Shown here: piece after piece, positions 49,474 to 58,219 of the stretch | How the letters are laid out: every line of letters begins with the position of its first letter | How positions within the stretch are numbered: the first letter of the stretch is position 1 | From: MWBF01 sp040772005 | GTDB taxonomy: Bacteria > Chloroflexota > Anaerolineae > CG2-30-64-16 | Assembly: GCA_040772005.1 (NCBI GenBank) | Contig: JAXGYZ010000003.1 | Location: forward strand, 682,001-746,000 | Length of the DNA stretch: 64,000 nt | Direction of reading: 5' to 3' | Program-made: the position numbers and the translations under genes | The notes under the pieces: generated by a model | Seen by the model: the letters and a program-made list of their open reading frames with translations, nothing else | The model's database searches: none | What the model was told of the DNA's origin: nothing

Positions 49474-51869
49474 TTGCTCCCCGCTGGCGCAAGATCCTGC
49501 GCGACCTCTGGGGCCAGCGCACGCGCACCTTGCTGATGGTGCTCTCGATTGCGGTGGGCGTCATGGCGCTGGGCATCGTCTCCATCACCTATGTGATCGT
49601 GACGCGCGACTTGCCTGCCAGCTACCGGGCCGCCAACCCTGCCAGCGCGCGGCTCTATGCGGAACCCTTCGATGACGTCCTGGTGGCCGCGGTCCGGGCG
49701 ATGTCGGGCATCGGCGCAGCGGAGGGCCGGCGCACCGTCACTGCGCGGGTGGCAGTCCAGTCGGCTGCGGGCGGCAGCATCCAGTGGCGCGATATCGACC
49801 TGTTCGCTGCGCCGGATTTCACTGCACTGGCAATCAACCGGCTGACTCCGGAGCAGGGGGCCTGGCCGCCCGACGAGCGCGAGATCCTGATCGAACGGGC
49901 TGCCATTGGTCTGTTGGGCGCGCGTATCGGCGACAAGCTGCTCATCCGCCTGCCCAACGACGTCGAGCGCGAGCTGACGATTACGGGCGTGGTGCATGAC
50001 ATCACGCAGTCGTCAGCGCGTTTCGTCAATCGCATCTACGGCTATATTTCGTTCGACAGCCTCGAATGGCTGGGCATGCCGGAGACGTATACCGAGTTGC
50101 AGATCGTCGCCGCGGAGAACCCGTTGGACCAGGCGCACGTGACCGCGCTGGCGGCGCAGGTGCGCGACCGCGTGGAGAAGAGCGGGCGGGCCGTGTTCTG
50201 GGTGCAGGTGCCCCAACCGGGCAAGCACCCATTCGAGCGATTTGTGGCGCCGATGGCGCTGCTGTTGAGCGCCCTCGGCCTGCTCGCGCTGCTGCTCAGC
50301 GGGCTGCTGGTGGTGAACACTATCTCGGCCCTGCTGGCCCAGCAGGTGCGCCAGATCGGTGTGATGAAGGCCATCGGCGCACGCTCGCGGCAGATCGCGG
50401 GGCTGTACCTGGGCATGGTGCTGGTGCTGGGACTGCTGGCCCTGGGCATTGCGCTGCCTGCGGGGATGGCGGCTGCGCGGGCGATCACGGGCGTGTTGGC
50501 CGGACTCATCAACTTCGACATCACCACGTACGCCATGCCCATGTGGGTTTGGGGGCTGCAAGCGGGCGCCGCGCTGCTCGCGCCGCTGCTCGCGGCGCTC
50601 TGGCCCATTCGCTCCGGCACGCGCATCACCGTACGCGAGGCCATCACCTCCTATGGCCTCGGCGCGGCACGCTTCGGCCAGGGACGCATGGACCGGCTGT
50701 TGGCCCATATCCGCGGGCTATCGCGGCCGCTGGCGCTGTCGCTGCGCAACACCTTCCGCCGGAAGGGCCGCCTGACGCTGACGCTGCTGACCCTGGGATT
50801 GGGCAGCACAATTTTCGTGGCTGTTTTCAGCGTGCGGGCATCTTTGCTGCTGACACTTGACGATGCTCTCAAGTACTGGCAATATGATGTCGGCGTTTTC
50901 TTCAACCGTTCGTATCGCGTGGACGAGCTCGAGCGGCAGGCGCGTGCGGTGGCCGGCGTCACGAACGTCGAAAGCTGGGGCTATGGAGCGGCGCGGCGCG
51001 TGCGACCGGACGGCAGCGAGGGTGATACGCTGGCGGTGATTGCGCCGCCGGCTGCCACGCAACTGCTGCAGCCCGATATCTGGCGGGGCAGGTGGCTGCT
51101 GCCCGAGGACGAGAACGCGCTGGTCATCAACACCGATCTCCTGCAGGTCGAGCCGGATGTACGCATCGGCCAGACGTTGACCCTTGTGCTGGATGGCCGG
51201 TCGGCCGACTGGATCGTCGTTGGTATCATCCGGGGCGTGCTCTCCGGGCCGGCTGTTTATGCGAACTATCCGTACTATGCGCGGCTGGCGGGCAGCGTGG
51301 ATCGCGCGGCGAGCGTCCAGGTGGTGACTGCCGGCCATACGCCTGCCGAGCAGGCCCAGGTTGCGCGCGCGCTGGAGCAGGCCTATGCGCAGGCCGGGCT
51401 CCGCGTCAACTCCACGCAGACCACGGCTGACGTGCGCTCTGTGACCATCAACCAGTTCAACGTGATTCTGCTCTTGCTGCTGTTGATGGCGGTGGTGTTG
51501 GCGGTGGTCGGCGCGTTCGGCCTGGCGGGCACGATGAGCATCAACGTGATGGAGCGCACGCGCGAGATCGGCGTGCTGCGTGCCGTGGGCGCGACGGGCC
51601 GGGCGGTGCGCGGCATTGTGATCAGCGAGGGTATGCTGATCGGCCTGCTCAGTTGGGCGCTCGGCGTGATGTTGGCAGTGCCCATCAGCCGGGTGTTGAG
51701 CAATGCCGTGGGGGTGGCTTTTCTGCGCGCCCCGCTCAGCTATGCGTTTTCGCTGGCCGGCGCTTTCGGGTGGCTGGCCGGGTTGACCTTGCTTGCAGTG
51801 GTCGCCAGTGCCTTGCCTGCGCGGCGCGCGGCGCGGCTCAGCGTGCGCGAGGCGCTGGCCTATGAATAG
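49470..51869 (+). CDS. ABC transporter permease with two FtsX domains (MacB-like, 799 aa)
   Basis: A large permease. It opens with a membrane helix (RTLLMVLSIAVGVMALGIVSI), then a MacB-type extracellular domain, then three helices (about 260-375) with GVMKAIGARSRQIAGLYLG. A second half repeats this plan, starting near residue 430 (NTFRRKGRLTLTLLTLGLG) and ending with three helices and EIGVLRAVGATGRAVRGIVI. Eight helices with two FtsX cores fit one polypeptide acting as a pseudodimer. The start is the GTG overlapping the ATPase stop. Substrate unknown; peptides, lipids or antibiotics are typical. Confidence 0.9.
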   Translation: MIAPRWRKILRDLWGQRTRTLLMVLSIAVGVMALGIVSITYVIVTRDLPASYRAANPASARLYAEPFDDVLVAAVRAMSGIGAAEGRRTVTARVAVQSAAGGSIQWRDIDLFAAPDFTALAINRLTPEQGAWPPDEREILIERAAIGLLGARIGDKLLIRLPNDVERELTITGVVHDITQSSARFVNRIYGYISFDSLEWLGMPETYTELQIVAAENPLDQAHVTALAAQVRDRVEKSGRAVFWVQVPQPGKHPFERFVAPMALLLSALGLLALLLSGLLVVNTISALLAQQVRQIGVMKAIGARSRQIAGLYLGMVLVLGLLALGIALPAGMAAARAITGVLAGLINFDITTYAMPMWVWGLQAGAALLAPLLAALWPIRSGTRITVREAITSYGLGAARFGQGRMDRLLAHIRGLSRPLALSLRNTFRRKGRLTLTLLTLGLGSTIFVAVFSVRASLLLTLDDALKYWQYDVGVFFNRSYRVDELERQARAVAGVTNVESWGYGAARRVRPDGSEGDTLAVIAPPAATQLLQPDIWRGRWLLPEDENALVINTDLLQVEPDVRIGQTLTLVLDGRSADWIVVGIIRGVLSGPAVYANYPYYARLAGSVDRAASVQVVTAGHTPAEQAQVARALEQAYAQAGLRVNSTQTTADVRSVTINQFNVILLLLLLMAVVLAVVGAFGLAGTMSINVMERTREIGVLRAVGATGRAVRGIVISEGMLIGLLSWALGVMLAVPISRVLSNAVGVAFLRAPLSYAFSLAGAFGWLAGLTLLAVVASALPARRAARLSVREALAYE

Positions 51870-51879
51870 AGGCGGATGG

Positions 51880-53196
51880 ATGATGAGAGTGAAGCGCGGA
51901 TTGTTGCTGTGGTTGAGCGCGCTGCTGTTGCTGGGGTGTACGCAGCAGGCGCCCCCGGCCACCCCGCAGACGGGGCCGAACGGCGGACCGACGCCATTGC
52001 CCCCTGTCCGGGCTGATAACCGGATTATCGCGGATGGCCGGGTCGTGCCGGTGCGCCGGGCCGACCTGAGCTTCCCGGCGGGCGGCATTGTGGGCGAGGT
52101 GCTGGTCTCCGAAGGCGACGAGGTAGAGGCCGGGCAGTTGTTGGTGCGGCTGAACGATGCGCGCCAGCGGGCCGCGATTGCCATCGCCGAGGCGGACGTG
52201 CGCCGTGCGAAAGCCCGGCTGGCCGAGGTGCAGGCGGGCTCGCGTGAACAGGAGATCGCCGCAGCCCAGGCGACCCTGGATGCAGCCCAGGCGCGGCTGG
52301 ACAGCCTGAGCACTGAGCCGCGACCTGAAGAAGTCTCGGCGGCACAGGCCGAGCTGGCTGCCGCGCGCGCGGCCCTGGAGCAGGCGCTCAGTGGGCCGTC
52401 CAAGGAGCGCATCGCGGCGGCCGCGGCCGAGCTGGCGAACGCGCAGGCAGCCCGGAGCCTGGCGCAGGCCGCGTACGACAAAGTCGCATCGGCCCCGGAC
52501 ATCGGCAGCCGGCCCGAATCGCTCAACCTGGAGCGCGCCACCAATGATTATCTGGCGGCTAAGGCTCGCTACGATGAACTCAACACGGGGGCCAATCCCG
52601 CGGAGGTTGCCAGCGCCCAGGCGCAGGTGCAGCGTGCCCAGGCCAATCTCGACCAGGTGCGTGCGCCGGCGCGGCCTGCCGATGTTGCGGCGGCAGAGGC
52701 CGAAGTGCGCCGCGCGCAGGCACAGTTAGACCTGCTGTTGGCAGGCGCACAGCCCGAACAGATAGAGGCGGCTGACGCGGATGTGGCGGCTGCGGAAGCT
52801 GCGCTCGCGCAGGCGAATGTCGGCCTGGCGGAAACTGAGCTCCGGGCGCCGTTCAGTGGGGTTGTTGCGGGGGTGGAGGTCGTCGTCGGCCAGCAGGCGC
52901 TGCCGGGCGCGCTGGCCGTGCGGTTGGGGGACTTTTCGAGCTGGCTCGTGGAGACGCGCGACCTGACCGAACTGAACATCGTCGGCGTGCAGCCGGGTGA
53001 TCGCGCCGTGCTGACCTTCGATGCTATTCCTGGGCTTACGGTGTCCGGTCAGGTTCTTCGCATCAGGTCCATCGGAGAGAACACGCAGGGCGACATCACC
53101 TACACCGTCGTCGTGAGTCCTGACCGGAGCGATGACCGGTTGAAATGGAATATGACCGCGAAGGTGACGGTCGAGCCGGGCAGCGCACCGCCATAA
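51880..53196 (+). CDS. Efflux adaptor lipoprotein (HlyD/MacA family)
   Basis: A 438-residue periplasmic or surface adaptor. MMRVKRGLLLWLSALLLLGC is a lipoprotein signal. The biotinyl-lipoyl-like half-motif is GIVGEVLVSEGDEVEAGQLL, and its partner is ETELRAPFSGVVAGVEVVVGQ. Between them lies a very long alpha-helical hairpin of Ala/Glu/Gln-rich repeats (about 95-320), longer than in standard MacA. The C-terminal beta domain has VRLGDFSSWLVETRDLTEL. The start at 51880 has GAGG upstream; an ATG at 51862 would overlap the permease. It joins the ATPase and permease in a tripartite-like pump. Confidence 0.9.
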   Translation: MMRVKRGLLLWLSALLLLGCTQQAPPATPQTGPNGGPTPLPPVRADNRIIADGRVVPVRRADLSFPAGGIVGEVLVSEGDEVEAGQLLVRLNDARQRAAIAIAEADVRRAKARLAEVQAGSREQEIAAAQATLDAAQARLDSLSTEPRPEEVSAAQAELAAARAALEQALSGPSKERIAAAAAELANAQAARSLAQAAYDKVASAPDIGSRPESLNLERATNDYLAAKARYDELNTGANPAEVASAQAQVQRAQANLDQVRAPARPADVAAAEAEVRRAQAQLDLLLAGAQPEQIEAADADVAAAEAALAQANVGLAETELRAPFSGVVAGVEVVVGQQALPGALAVRLGDFSSWLVETRDLTELNIVGVQPGDRAVLTFDAIPGLTVSGQVLRIRSIGENTQGDITYTVVVSPDRSDDRLKWNMTAKVTVEPGSAPP

Positions 53197-53211
53197 ACGC
53201 GAATTTCGTGG

Positions 53212-53240
53212 TTCGCATCCATGATTTGCTGTGGTATAAT
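53212..53240 (+). promoter_or_regulatory. Promoter of the surface-protein gene
   Basis: TTCGCA (53212-53217), 17 bp, TATAAT (53235-53240) with the TGn extension. It lies 83 nt before the ATG at 53324 and 15 nt after the adaptor gene stop. Confidence 0.7.
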
Positions 53241-53323
53241 TTGCGTGATGAGCCGATGAAGCCTCAGCGGGGCGAATCCGCGAACAACCGTGCCAGCTTA
53301 GGGATAATCTCAAGGGAGTGCAT

Positions 53324-54517
53324 ATGATGACCTCGAAGCTTCGGACTGGCGGATGGCTGATAGCCGCGTTGGTCGCATCTGGATTGGTAGGGATCATGTT
53401 CTTGAGTACGCGCGCCGCGCCGGTTGCTGCGATGCAAGCGGAACCAGACGGAGACGGCGCTGCGGCTCGTATCCCTGGAACAGGCCCCGGAACCTTCTAC
53501 TGGTTGGAGCCCGCGGCTGTCTCGGATGAAGCAGATGCGGCCCAGAGTCCGGCAGCAGCCGACTTCACCTTCAACAAGAAGGTTATGCTCTCCGCAGACT
53601 ACGAGCAGACGCAGAGCTGCGCAGGCTCGGTCGAGGCGCTGACCGTCAAGTATGGCACGAATGTCACCTACTGCTACTTCTTCTTCAACATCGGCACGAC
53701 GACCTTTGTGACCCATACTTTCTACGATGACAAGCTGGAGGGCTGGGGGCCGGAAATCGCTTACGTCAATCCGGGCGGCCAAATAGGGTTCATCGGAGAG
53801 AATCCCAACGCGCCTGTGACGAACACCGTTACGAACATCGCCACGTGGGAGGCAAAGGACACGGCCGGCACCTCTGTTTCGCGGACGGATTGGGTCACTG
53901 TCCAGGTTCTGCCCTATTTGCGCGGCTATGTGTACATCGACGCCAACGGCAACGGCTTCCGTGAGTCAGATGAGCAGGCCGGGCTGGCGTTGGTGACGAT
54001 TCAACTCAAGCAGGCCGATCAGGTTGTGATGCAGGGCATAACGACCGCGCCTTCCGGCTGGTATGAGATGTTCGATATCACGCCTGGGTCGTATGCAGTG
54101 GTCGCACAGATACCCGCCGGCTATATCCCGACCACGCCGACCGCCGTCCAGGTGACGCTGGCTGCCGGGCAAGCCCCGATCATCAATTTCGGCGTCCGGC
54201 TGCAGCCGACCAACACCCCGACGGCAACGCCGACTGAGACTCCGACCGAAACGCCTACTGTGACATCGACAGCGACCGAGACCGCGACCGCTACGCCCAC
54301 CCAGACAGAGACACCGGAGGTTACACCGACTGTCACCGAGACGCCCACCGAAACGCTGACACCGACCGTGACTGCAACCCCGACCACGACACCGACGGCG
54401 ACCGCTGAACCGACGGCGACTGAAACTCCGACAGCGACTGTGACTGTGACGCCTACTGCAACCGCGACGGTGACCAGGTCCCTGCAGAAGGTCTGGTTAC
54501 CTCTCGTCGTGCGTTAG
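53324..54517 (+). CDS. Secreted surface protein with SdrD-like domain and Thr-Pro stalk
   Basis: A 397-residue exported protein. The signal peptide is MMTSKLRTGGWLIAALVASGLVGIMFLSTRA. An N-terminal domain of about 150 residues follows, with FTFNKKVMLSADYEQTQSC and YCYFFFNIGTTTF (two Cys). Next comes a prealbumin-like SdrD B repeat starting GYVYIDANGNGFRESDEQ (about 203-285). A 90-residue Thr/Pro/Glu stalk of PTETPT-type units ends in KVWLPLVVR. That short hydrophobic-basic C-terminus recurs in Chloroflexota exoproteins and may be a cell-surface signal. AAGGGAG precedes the ATG. Confidence 0.8.
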   Translation: MMTSKLRTGGWLIAALVASGLVGIMFLSTRAAPVAAMQAEPDGDGAAARIPGTGPGTFYWLEPAAVSDEADAAQSPAAADFTFNKKVMLSADYEQTQSCAGSVEALTVKYGTNVTYCYFFFNIGTTTFVTHTFYDDKLEGWGPEIAYVNPGGQIGFIGENPNAPVTNTVTNIATWEAKDTAGTSVSRTDWVTVQVLPYLRGYVYIDANGNGFRESDEQAGLALVTIQLKQADQVVMQGITTAPSGWYEMFDITPGSYAVVAQIPAGYIPTTPTAVQVTLAAGQAPIINFGVRLQPTNTPTATPTETPTETPTVTSTATETATATPTQTETPEVTPTVTETPTETLTPTVTATPTTTPTATAEPTATETPTATVTVTPTATATVTRSLQKVWLPLVVR

Positions 54518-54608
54518 GCGCAAGCGGCTAACGACAGAATTCATTCATGGCAGTGTGGCTGCCCGGCAGAGATGGCTGACTTACCACATCATTAGAAGGG
54601 GGTGCTCT

Positions 54609-55085
54609 ATGAGACGAAGTTCGGTCCTGATTTTATTGGTAGCCGCCATGTTGTTCATGGCCGTGCCTGTAGTCCTGGCCTATACTGCCGTGGAGGGCCA
54701 GGTCAACGATGCGTATGGGGATCCGTGGACGCACGGCGGGACGGTCGATTGCGTGCAGGACTCGACCGGGATTTCCGTGGGGTCGGGCACTATCAATCCC
54801 GACGGTTCATGGTCAGTCCCGATAGGTTCACCATCCAAGCTGACTTGCACGATTGACCCGGCTGCCGGGCCCAGCGGCGATCCGGAGCCGTATGTGTGCA
54901 ATGTGCCGCCCGCTGGCGGCGGCGGCGTGCAGGTCTACTCTTGCGAGCCGGGGAGCACCAACACGGGGCCGAACGCGGTCTCGTTGAGCAGCTTCACGGG
55001 TGCAGGGTTGCCCCTGGGCGCAGGAGCCGTGGCTGCGGTCAGCGCACTGGTCGGCTCGGCTCTCATCTGGCGGCGCCGTCGCTAG
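54609..55085 (+). CDS. Small cell-surface protein with C-terminal membrane anchor
   Basis: 158 residues. It has an N-terminal signal peptide (MRRSSVLILLVAAMLFMAVPVVLA), an extracellular beta-like part (EGQVNDAYGDPWTHGGTVDC, four Cys that could form disulfides), then GAGLPLGAGAVAAVSALVGSALIWRRRR: a short LPLG-containing segment, a transmembrane helix and a four-Arg tail. This tripartite tail resembles sorting signals (LPxTG or PEP-CTERM type) without their exact motifs. AAGGGGGTGC precedes the ATG. No sortase or exosortase gene is in the window. Function unknown. Confidence 0.72.
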   Translation: MRRSSVLILLVAAMLFMAVPVVLAYTAVEGQVNDAYGDPWTHGGTVDCVQDSTGISVGSGTINPDGSWSVPIGSPSKLTCTIDPAAGPSGDPEPYVCNVPPAGGGGVQVYSCEPGSTNTGPNAVSLSSFTGAGLPLGAGAVAAVSALVGSALIWRRRR

Positions 55086-55202
55086 ACAATTCGCCCAGAG
55101 ACTATCTGATAACCCGCTCTGGCCGGTCTCTGACCGTGCCGGCGCAGGAAGTAATACTTTCGCAGGCCCTTAGTCCGACGGTTCATGGTCGGACCAGAAT
55201 CA

Positions 55203-55243
55203 ACGCCGGTCGGACGTTGTAGCAGCTCCGACCGGCGTTTCTA
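55203..55243. terminator. Strong terminator between surface-protein and PPTase genes
   Basis: ACGCCGGTCGGA (55203-55214) pairs perfectly with TCCGACCGGCGT (55227-55238), followed by TTCTATT. A second, smaller stem (GTCCGAC / GTCGGAC, about 55172-55192) lies just upstream. It serves both converging genes. Confidence 0.78.
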
Positions 55244-56047
55244 TTGCTCGGCGCGGGCCAGCCTGGACAGGACTGCGAGCTCAGTTACCTGGTAGCAGGC
55301 CAGGGCGAAGTCGCGGCCTTCGACGGCGAGTGCGGCCATATAGCCGGGGAGAGTGGGTGTCACCGTGCGGAGGCTCCACCGCTCGGCCTCGGCCGGGTCG
55401 GTTGCCACGTCGAGCAGGGCCGCAGGTTCGTCAGGGGCCAGCGAAACGTCGAAACTGTGCAGCGGCAGGGAGAGACCTTCACCGCGGGCCTTGACGAAGG
55501 CCTCCTTCCGCGTCCAGCAGCGGAAGAAGGCGGCCGGTTGCTCGGCCCGGGGCAACCCGCGCAGTACAGTCACCTCGCGCGGGGAGAAGAACCGTTCGGC
55601 GATATGCTCCTCTGCCAGTTCCGGCCTCACACGCTCCACATCGACGCCGACGCGCATGCCGCGCGTGAAGGCGAGCAGCGCCAACTCGTGTGAATGCGAG
55701 ACATTGAAGGCGATTTCCGTATCCGGCAGGCCGTCAGCGCGCAGCAGAAACGGCTTGCCGTACTCCGTGGCGCCGAAGCGCAGTGTGCCGGCGACCTGGT
55801 GCACGTAGCCGGCCAGGAGCAGGCGCAGTGCGCCGCGCACCGCGATGTACTGGCGGCTATCCTGGGTGAAGTGAAACCTTGCCGCGCGCGCCTGTTCGTC
55901 GGCGGTGAGCACTGCGGCGAGATGCCGGACGGTATCCTCCCGCGCAGCCAGGCTGATCTGCCAGACATGAACGGTTTGCCCTGGCAGGTCAGCCTGGCCG
56001 GACGGCGGCAGCCAGGCGAGTCCAGGAATCTCCGGCGCGGCTGTCAC
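55241..56047 (-). CDS. 4'-Phosphopantetheinyl transferase, Sfp type
   Basis: A 268-residue enzyme that moves phosphopantetheine from CoA to the Ser of carrier domains, needed to activate the NRPS of this cluster. Family motifs are FNVSHSHELALLA (114-126), GVDVE (134-138, Mg2+ ligands) and WTRKEAFVKARGEGL (178-192). The length fits the Sfp two-lobe class rather than AcpS. Its start overlaps the MbtH-like stop by 1 nt, and it is the last gene of the biosynthetic operon. Confidence 0.94.
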   Translation of the reverse strand: MTAAPEIPGLAWLPPSGQADLPGQTVHVWQISLAAREDTVRHLAAVLTADEQARAARFHFTQDSRQYIAVRGALRLLLAGYVHQVAGTLRFGATEYGKPFLLRADGLPDTEIAFNVSHSHELALLAFTRGMRVGVDVERVRPELAEEHIAERFFSPREVTVLRGLPRAEQPAAFFRCWTRKEAFVKARGEGLSLPLHSFDVSLAPDEPAALLDVATDPAEAERWSLRTVTPTLPGYMAALAVEGRDFALACYQVTELAVLSRLARAEQ

Positions 56048-56295
56048 TATTGGTCTTGCTGCCCCTCATCCTGCTGCAGTTTGGCGGCCGCCTCCATCTG
56101 TTTGCGCAGGCTCAGCGGGCGCATATCCGTCCACACTTCCTTGATGTGCGCCAGGCACTCGGCCTTCGGACCGCTCTTGCCCGCGTCACGCCAGCCGAAT
56201 GGAATATCGCGATCCACCGGCCAGATGGAATACTGCTCTTCATGGTTAACTACCACGCGGTAGACAGTGGTGTCTTCTTGATCATCCCAGGCCAT
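56047..56295 (-). CDS. MbtH-like protein
   Basis: 82 residues with the MbtH signature: YRVVVNHEEQYSIWPVDRDIPFGW and CLAHIKEVWTDMRPLSLR, including the conserved Trp residues. MbtH proteins bind NRPS adenylation domains and aid folding or activity. It is present as a stand-alone gene between the thioesterase and the Sfp gene, which shows that the cluster's NRPS is probably MbtH-dependent. Confidence 0.95.
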   Translation of the reverse strand: MAWDDQEDTTVYRVVVNHEEQYSIWPVDRDIPFGWRDAGKSGPKAECLAHIKEVWTDMRPLSLRKQMEAAAKLQQDEGQQDQ

Positions 56296-56327
56296 GTTGC
56301 CTCCTCAGAAGTAGTGCCCTTATCGTA

Positions 56328-57101
56328 TCAGCGCAGTTCCCGCACCCGCGGCTCAAGCTCGCGCGCAAGGGCCTGCAGCAGATAGGGGCGCGCGGTGTTC
56401 AGGTAGAAGTGATCGCCCGGAAACAGCCGGAGTATGAACGTGCCGGTCGTCTGCTCGCGCCAGCCTTCTAGTTCTTCCCGGTTCACGTAGCCATCGCCCA
56501 GTCCGCTGTAGGCCGAGATCGGGCAGGTCAGCGGCGGCGCCGCTGAATATTCGTAAGTCTCGCACACGGCGAAATCCGCGCGCAGGATCGGGGTCAGCAG
56601 TTGCAGCAGCTCTGCGTGCTGCAATACCTCTTCCGGTGTGCCGTTGAGCTCGCGCAACTTCCCCACGAACTCACCGTCAGGGAGCTGGTGCAGGGGCGGG
56701 TTGCGGTCCGGCAGGTGCGGCGCGCCGTGACCCGACACGAACAGATGCACGGGGCTGAGACCTCGACGCCGGAGCAAGCGCGCCAGCTCGTAGCTCAACA
56801 GTGCACCCATGCTGTGGCCGAAGAAGGCGAACGGCTTGTCGAAATAGGGCGCCAGCCCGGCTGCCAGCGCGACCATCAGCGGGTCCAGACGGTCATGCAG
56901 CGGCTCTGCGAGGCGCGTGCCGTGACCGGGGAGCTGGACGGGACAGACTTCGATGGTCGCGGGCAAGACATCCGCCCACGGGTAGAACACCGAGGCAGCC
57001 GCCCCGGAGTAAGGAAAGCAGAACAGGCGGACCCTTGCCGTGGGGTTCGGCCGCGGCATGGAAAGCCAGGTGTTGTTGGATGTTGCTGCAACCATGGGCA
57101 T
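56328..57101 (-). CDS. Type II thioesterase of the NRPS cluster
   Basis: A 257-residue alpha/beta hydrolase that clears misloaded carrier domains. RLFCFPYSGAAASVFYPWADVLPATIEVCPVQLPGHG is the TEII opening, the nucleophile is Ser97 in FFGHSMGA, and the His is in FPGDHFYLN. The start is set at the ATG 57101. A GTG at 57152 would overlap the sulfotransferase gene by 19 nt and add 17 residues; neither has a strong ribosome binding site. The synthetase fragment seen here has no integral TE domain. Confidence 0.92.
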   Translation of the reverse strand: MPMVAATSNNTWLSMPRPNPTARVRLFCFPYSGAAASVFYPWADVLPATIEVCPVQLPGHGTRLAEPLHDRLDPLMVALAAGLAPYFDKPFAFFGHSMGALLSYELARLLRRRGLSPVHLFVSGHGAPHLPDRNPPLHQLPDGEFVGKLRELNGTPEEVLQHAELLQLLTPILRADFAVCETYEYSAAPPLTCPISAYSGLGDGYVNREELEGWREQTTGTFILRLFPGDHFYLNTARPYLLQALARELEPRVRELR

Positions 57102-57133
57102 AGTATATTTGTGAAAGCCGGCTTTGTCGAAAA

Positions 57134-58210
57134 TCACCGCGGATAGCCCCACGCCGCAAAGCAGTCATGGGCAGCCTCGGCGACGCGTTGGCGGAGCGTC
57201 TCAGGCAGCGCTTCGTGAACGTTCTTCTGGTAGTCGGATAGAGACTCCATGTATTGTTGCAGCGCGGGCTGCATCTCAGCGAACCCCGGCAGGTTCAGCG
57301 CGTCGTAGATGTGTGCCACCACACCCAGCATGTCGTGTTCGAGGTCCTCATACGCGACCTCGACGTACTGCCCGGCCGGAATCAGGTCGCGATCCGCGAA
57401 GAATGCCGTGTACATCGCCTGGTAGCGGCGCAGGATCCCCTCATCGTGGCCGCCGGGGGGCGGCTGCTGCAGATAGGCTTCTGGCACCGCCCTGGCAAAG
57501 AGGCGCTGCGTCGAGCGGAAGACGGTGTACGGATCGCGGTGAATGTGAATGAACCGTGCGTCGGGGAACAGCCGCAGCAGGTGGCGCACACGCCCCGTGT
57601 GCTGCGGCGACTTGAGCAGCAGTCGCTTGTTGTAACGATAGGTCAGCTTGCGCATGAAGAACAGCAGCGCAGCTTCCCAGCGTTGCCGGTCGGCCTCCGA
57701 CACATCCCGGAAGGTCAGGTAGCGGTCATAGTGGGCCTCGCGGCGCGGGAACAGCCAGCCGATGAGCGGCGAGCGCAGGCTCAGCACCGCCAGCGCGGCT
57801 TCATCCTCGCCGGGGCTGCGGAAGGTAATCTGCACGTTGTCCATGGGCCGGCCGTGGGCCTCGGCATCCCGCAGCGCGTTCTCGATCATCTCCTCGCGCA
57901 CCAGCATGGTCAGGGGATGTGTGGTCTGAAACAGGTTGGGATAGGCGAACTGCGGGTCATTGATCAGCAGGTTGTGGAGCAGGGTCGTGCCGCTGCGCCA
58001 ATGCCCCAGGATGAAGACCGGCGCCTCGACCTTCGTGCCTGCGACCTGCGCGCCGAAACGCCGGTTTTCGCGCCGGCGGCCGAACGAGTTTAGCAAGCTC
58101 ATCTGGGTCACCGTCCACCAGCGATCACGATAGCCCCAGCCTACCGCAAAGCGGTTCTCGGCCAGCAGCCTGAGCCATGTGGTGAAGGAAAAACCGATCA
58201 GTGTGTCCAT
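57134..58210 (-). CDS. PAPS-dependent sulfotransferase
   Basis: A 358-residue sulfotransferase. The 5'-phosphosulfate loop is FILGHWRSGTTLLHNLL (67-83), and the 3'-phosphate site is FIHIHRDPYTVFRST. The C-terminal part has YEVAYEDLE-like VEVAYEDLEHD. It would transfer sulfate from PAPS to a hydroxyl or amine. Located inside the NRPS operon, 9 nt from the MFS gene, it is best explained as a tailoring enzyme for the peptide, for example on a Thr hydroxyl; this is inference. There is no signal peptide. Confidence 0.9.
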   Translation of the reverse strand: MDTLIGFSFTTWLRLLAENRFAVGWGYRDRWWTVTQMSLLNSFGRRRENRRFGAQVAGTKVEAPVFILGHWRSGTTLLHNLLINDPQFAYPNLFQTTHPLTMLVREEMIENALRDAEAHGRPMDNVQITFRSPGEDEAALAVLSLRSPLIGWLFPRREAHYDRYLTFRDVSEADRQRWEAALLFFMRKLTYRYNKRLLLKSPQHTGRVRHLLRLFPDARFIHIHRDPYTVFRSTQRLFARAVPEAYLQQPPPGGHDEGILRRYQAMYTAFFADRDLIPAGQYVEVAYEDLEHDMLGVVAHIYDALNLPGFAEMQPALQQYMESLSDYQKNVHEALPETLRQRVAEAAHDCFAAWGYPR

Positions 58211-58219
58211 CGCTTTGCC

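Noticed and set aside
54609..55085. Classical LPxTG sortase substrate
   Set aside because: The tail has LPLG, not LPxTG, and no sortase gene is visible; reported instead as a sorting-like tail of unknown type.
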